Assembly: GCA_021613535.1 (NCBI GenBank)
Contig: CP075494.1
Location: 14,322,001 to 14,386,000 of the forward strand
Source: Adineta vaga
Lineage: Eukaryota; Rotifera
DNA: 64,000 nt
Reading direction: 5' to 3'
The notes under the pieces are model-generated. The model did not search any database, was not told the DNA's origin, and saw only the letters and a list, made by a program, of their open reading frames with translations. Position numbers and translations under genes: made by a program. Shown piece after piece: positions 60,371 to 64,000 of the stretch. Position 1 is the first letter of the stretch; every line of letters begins with the position of its first letter.

Positions 60371-61166
60371 TTATCTCCATCCTCTCGGACCTTTTACTAA
60401 CATTCTGTCGTCCGGTGCATGTTTAAGTGCTACAGCCAAAGCAATAGCACCAATTAAACCGAGAAGTTCAAGTAATAGGACACCTCCTAATGAACCACCA
60501 ATGATTGGTAAATTCTTATTAAGAAAATTGATGATTGCATCTGAACAACCTATTGATGATGGATTCTCCAGGCATTGATTAGAAAGTGGAAATTTTGGTG
60601 GATAACCATAATCGGATCTATTATGAACACCACAACATTTCATATTCTTTTCCAATTCTTGAAAGGCATGTAATACATCTGTTTGGTTGCTTTGCAAAGC
60701 GGTATCGAATACTTTGGATAGAGCAGTTTTGTAAACATCTGTAACTTTACCTTTGTAAACAAAAGCCATGATAAATGCAACTAATTCTAAGATCATTAAT
60801 AGACCAAGAATGAAAGCATAGAGGTATAAGAAACATCGATTATTCCAAAGTGCACCTATTCAAATTGATAGTAAAAATAATGAAATTCAAGTTTTTTTAA
60901 TATAATCACTTACCCATACAACCAAAAAGTGCGATTAAAAGAGTGAATACACCCCCACCAATCATGACAAAGGCCAGAAAACCAAGAGCTTGTCCACTAA
61001 AATCGCTCAAATCAGCAATTTTATTCAAAACTGATGCAAAGTTATCGTCAACTTTGATGTAAATTCCGAGACCGATCAGTGCAATACCAACAATAACGAA
61101 TAGGACATTAAAAAAGAGTAAAATACCTCTCATAAGTTCCACGCCACACGAAAGTTCTTTAGCCAT
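60371..61166 (-). CDS. Tetraspanin
   Basis: Four-helix membrane organiser. Two exons: MAKELSCGVELMRGILLFFNVLFVIVG... (start CAT 61164-61166) covers TM1, the small loop and TM2 (FTLLIALFGCMGK); the second covers TM3 (LLMILELVAFIMAFVY), the large extracellular loop with the CCG motif (KNMKCCGVHNRSDYG) and two further Cys (NQCLENPSSIGC), and TM4. The C-terminus is short (KHAPDDRMLVKGPRGWR). Four-cysteine large loop, CD9/CD63-like; exact subfamily unsettled. About 245 residues. Confidence 0.93.
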
Positions 61167-62053
61167 CTCGAAGATGTTAACAATATTAAAACGAATATGT
61201 AAGCAAAGCAAAATGTAGTCGTGTGCCTTTCTTATATATATACTAAACGATGAAACACCGTTATGATATGATAAGAATCAGCGAAAAAAAAAGTTATTTG
61301 TTGACTTAGCGTCACCCCTATTCTATGCAAGCTACTCAACTTTAATTTTTAAATAGACGACGAATATAGATAAAACTGATTCATTCATTTTGGTATCAAA
61401 GGACACGAAAAACAATGACGCCATTTATTTCGTTGCTATAATATTCTGTAATCTTTCGAATAGACTCGAACAACAATCTTCTCTTCCCACGATTTCCCAT
61501 ATTTCCATCACTTCCCATTTTGTTTACAATTCAACAAGAATATCATTGATAATCGTTACATCATTAAAATCAACTATTAGATTGTGTCACTTTTTTCGAC
61601 ATGTAAAAGATATTCTGACATAAATTCGATTTTATTTATTAGTTTATAGTAAGAATTTTGAGATCAAAATTCTAAAATAACCAAATAGATTAAGTATTTC
61701 ATTGTAGACTAAAGATTAACTTTTCTTTATATATTATTGAATAGGTTGATTCTTTCGAACTGAAAAACAAATGATGACTTTAAAAAAGTTAACACTTCGA
61801 TTGTTGGCGGCATCTTCTAACGCGATCATATACTATTAGTCATGTAAACACAATTGATATATTTATCTACATCAATTTATTAAATTGAAAGATGATGAAT
61901 CAACAGCAGCAGATTCAAGAATCATAACTTCGCGTGCATTTTATTGAAGAAATTAAAAGGCAAACATTTTCATATCTTATCTCTATTATCATTCTATTTC
62001 GTATAAGATCATTCGTTGTATACAATACAAGTTCATATCATAAAATTTCACGT
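61167..62053. other. Divergent intergenic region
   Basis: 887 bp between tetraspanin (-) and AllA (+). A tatatata tract near 61232-61241 may serve the tetraspanin promoter. The + frame opening before 62054 has no ATG and is read as 5' leader. No gene recognised. Confidence 0.5.
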
Positions 62054-62590
62054 ATGACATTACGAAAATTAAAAATCGAACCATTGACAAAAGAAGCTTT
62101 TGCTTCATTTGGTGATGTTATTGAAACTGATCAACGGCCTTTTCGAATGATTAATAATGGTTCAACTCGTCGTTATCATTCTCTAGCTCAAGTAGAAACA
62201 GCATATCCTGCTGATGGTGATCGGGCTATAATCAGTATTTTTCGTGCTCAAACAACAAAAATGCCATGTGTGATTCGAATGCTTGAACGACATCCATTGG
62301 GTAGTCAAGCTTTTATACCATTACTTGGTCGACCATCTCTTATTGTTGTTGCTCCACCAACGAATCCTTCTATCAATGATGACAAACCACAACTTGATCT
62401 TATACGTGCATTTATTACAAATGGTAAACAAGGAATCAATTATAGTCGAGGAACATGGCATCATCCCGTATTAGCGATTGGAAATGAAGAAGATGATTTA
62501 CTTGTTGTTGATCGTGAAGGTACAGGTAATAATTGTGATGAACATTTCTTTGAAGAACATGAACACATGATTCTCGATTATCAATCTTGA
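62054..62590 (+). CDS. allA: Ureidoglycolate lyase (AllA type)
   Basis: 178 residues, intronless. Cleaves ureidoglycolate to glyoxylate and urea in purine (allantoin) breakdown. The product follows bacterial AllA closely along its length: EPLTKEAFASFGDVIET, INNGSTRRYHSLA, ISIFRAQ, MLERHPLGSQAFIPL, RAFITNGKQGINYSRGTWHHPVLA and VVDREGTGNNCDEHF. The conserved HPLGSQ and WHHP blocks of the cupin-like active site are intact. I chose ATG 62054 because it starts exactly where AllA proteins start. Similarity to enterobacterial AllA is high by recall, and the gene lacks the introns of its neighbours, which suggests bacterial origin; fungi also carry AllA, so the donor is open. Convergent with malate synthase G, 108 bp apart. 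Confidence 0.92.
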   Translation: MTLRKLKIEPLTKEAFASFGDVIETDQRPFRMINNGSTRRYHSLAQVETAYPADGDRAIISIFRAQTTKMPCVIRMLERHPLGSQAFIPLLGRPSLIVVAPPTNPSINDDKPQLDLIRAFITNGKQGINYSRGTWHHPVLAIGNEEDDLLVVDREGTGNNCDEHFFEEHEHMILDYQS

Positions 62591-62698
62591 ATCTAACATT
62601 GAAAATTTTTCAAGAAACTAAAACTTTGATTTTTATCCGAAAGAAAATAAAGAATAAAACCAATCTAAACTAGCAAAGTTCAAAGATTTATATGGAAA

Positions 62699-63997
62699 TT
62701 ATTGTTGAGCTTTTAATTGTCGACGTCGACGATGTAGAATAAGTTCAGTATATCCATTTGGTTGTTTATCACCCTCAAGTATTAATTCCAATGCAGCTTG
62801 AAAAGCGATATTTTTATCGAAATCATTTGCCATTGATTCATATTCAGAACTATCAGCATTTTGTCGATCGACAATTTCAGCCATTCGTTTCATTGTTTCT
62901 TCTACTTGTTGTTTTGTAATTAATCCATGTCGTAACCAATTAGCCATTAATTGACTGGAAATTCTTAATGTTGCTCGATCTTCCATCATTCCAATATCAT
63001 CAATATCGGGTACTTTCGAACAACCTATACCTTGATCAATCCAACGGACAACATAACCAAGTATACTTTGAGCATTATTATCTAATTCATGTTGGATTTC
63101 TTCATCTGTAAGATTTGTTGTTAATACTGGAATTGTTAATAAATCATCAAGATAATCTTTGGATAATTCAGTTGATGATAATAATTCTGTTTGACGAGCA
63201 AATACATCTATTTGATGATAATGTAAAGCATGAAGTGTAGCAGCAGTTGGTGATGGCACCCATGCACATGTTGCTCCTGTTTGAAGATGATTTATTTTTT
63301 GTTGGATCATCAATGCCATCTTATCTGGTATTGCCCACATTCCTTTTCCAATTTGTGCTCGTTTTGAAAGACCACATTTTAATCCAATCGTCACATTATT
63401 CTTTTCGTAAGCATTTAACCATTTCGTTTCTTTCATTTGTACTTTACGTACGAGAGGACCTGCTTCCATTGATGTGTGAATTTCATCACCAGTCCGATCA
63501 AGAAATCCAGTATTGATAAATACTAAACGATCTTTTACTTCTCGAATACATGCATGAAGATTGACGGTTGTACGACGTTCTTCATCCATAACACCGATTT
63601 TAAGTGTAGAACGAGGTAATTTTAATAGATCTTCAACACGATTAAATAAACATGCAGTAAAGGCAACTTCTTCAGGACCATGTTGTTTTGGTTTAACAAT
63701 ATAAATTGAACGTTTACGAGTATTTCTTATTGCTTCTATTGATTTTTCATTAAGATCATGTAAGGCAATTAAAGTTGTAATAAGAGCATCAAGTATACCT
63801 TCAGGTATTTCTTCGTTATCTTGATTTAAAATAGTATCCGTATACAATAAATGACCAACATGACGAATAAATAGAAGCGATCGACCAGGTAAACGTAATT
63901 CCGTACCAGCTTTTGAGATATAAACTCGATCTGAATTTAATTTTCGACGAATTTTTTCTTTTCCTTTAAGAAATTCTGCTTCTAAATTTCCTTTCAT
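62699..63997 (-). CDS. glcB: Malate synthase G, C-terminal part (runs off the right edge)
   Basis: Glyoxylate + acetyl-CoA to malate. The visible 432 codons are uninterrupted and end at TAA 62699-62701; the gene must continue past 64000, since family members are ~720 residues. Bacterial GlcB-type blocks are [92 protein letters not shown] (with the catalytic-base Asp), NWLRHG and [12 protein letters not shown]. Upstream visible parts include [26 protein letters not shown]. This is the long isoform G, not the isoform A fused to isocitrate lyase in nematodes nor CLYBL. No intron in 1.3 kb. Likely acquired from bacteria. Peroxisomal signal: the C-terminus KAQQ is not a typical SKL. Confidence 0.93.
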   Translation of the reverse strand: MKGNLEAEFLKGKEKIRRKLNSDRVYISKAGTELRLPGRSLLFIRHVGHLLYTDTILNQDNEEIPEGILDALITTLIALHDLNEKSIEAIRNTRKRSIYIVKPKQHGPEEVAFTACLFNRVEDLLKLPRSTLKIGVMDEERRTTVNLHACIREVKDRLVFINTGFLDRTGDEIHTSMEAGPLVRKVQMKETKWLNAYEKNNVTIGLKCGLSKRAQIGKGMWAIPDKMALMIQQKINHLQTGATCAWVPSPTAATLHALHYHQIDVFARQTELLSSTELSKDYLDDLLTIPVLTTNLTDEEIQHELDNNAQSILGYVVRWIDQGIGCSKVPDIDDIGMMEDRATLRISSQLMANWLRHGLITKQQVEETMKRMAEIVDRQNADSSEYESMANDFDKNIAFQAALELILEGDKQPNGYTELILHRRRRQLKAQQ

Positions 63998-64000
63998 TAA

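Overview
The window is nuclear DNA of a small, compact, AT-rich protostome animal genome. Most genes are split by many short introns of about 50-60 nt with GT...AG ends, neighbours lie a few hundred bases apart on both strands, and there is no operon structure. The contents are animal genes (CCDC39, innexin, CECR2, SEC22, sorting nexin 5/6, tetraspanin, OATP) mixed with genes that look bacterial or fungal (ureidoglycolate lyase AllA, malate synthase G, secreted CE1/PHB-type esterases). That mixture, with the intron size and gene density, fits a bdelloid rotifer such as Adineta or Rotaria. The organism call is inference; no species-specific marker was seen.

Layout. 0.5-12 kb: ciliary CCDC39 (-), a TRIM-NHL RING protein (+), a MAP kinase with a TSY activation motif (-), and a three-RRM hnRNP H/ESRP-like protein with an RS tail (+). 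12-16.4 kb: a decayed esterase fragment between two ~213-bp direct repeats, a lamin-tail protein (+), a vWA protein with a CaaX box (+), and intact esterase copy 1 (-). 17-28 kb: a secreted DUF4139 protein (-), a 5-phosphatase with signal peptide and C-terminal membrane anchor (-), a GCC2/GCC3 cysteine-rich secreted protein (+), a two-domain Ly6-like protein (+), an OATP transporter (+) and an ApoL-like protein (-). 29-46 kb: a LIM protein (+), CECR2 (-), a ubiquitin-like protein (+), SEC22 (-), SUDS3 (-), a SET-domain methyltransferase (-), an MGST1-like MAPEG protein (+), SNX5/6 (-), then three ribosomal protein genes bL35m, eL32 and eS10 (-).

46.6-57 kb: a Rad6-like E2 with a polyacidic tail (-), then a gene I assign to M1AP (-, 47353-51422). 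M1AP carries two other genes inside its introns: a complete innexin on the same strand, and on the opposite strand a small secreted peptide precursor with an amidation/dibasic site. Immediately upstream of M1AP is a ~3.7-kb block holding intact esterase copy 2, flanked by a 224-bp near-identical direct repeat; beyond it is cyclase-associated protein (-). 58-64 kb: a HIT-superfamily type II membrane protein (+), a tetraspanin (-), ureidoglycolate lyase (+), and the C-terminal part of malate synthase G (-, running off the right edge).

How genes may work together. AllA releases glyoxylate from ureidoglycolate and malate synthase G condenses glyoxylate with acetyl-CoA. The two are convergent neighbours, both look bacterial, and AllA and the visible 1.3 kb of malate synthase are intronless. 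The two intact esterases and the relic form an inverted, dispersed family with signs of duplication and partial gene conversion. CECR2 and SUDS3 are both chromatin-complex subunits, but nothing in the sequence shows coordination between them.

Limits: intron-exon joins were read by eye, names rest on remembered family sequences rather than searches, and no tRNA, rRNA or CRISPR was recognised.
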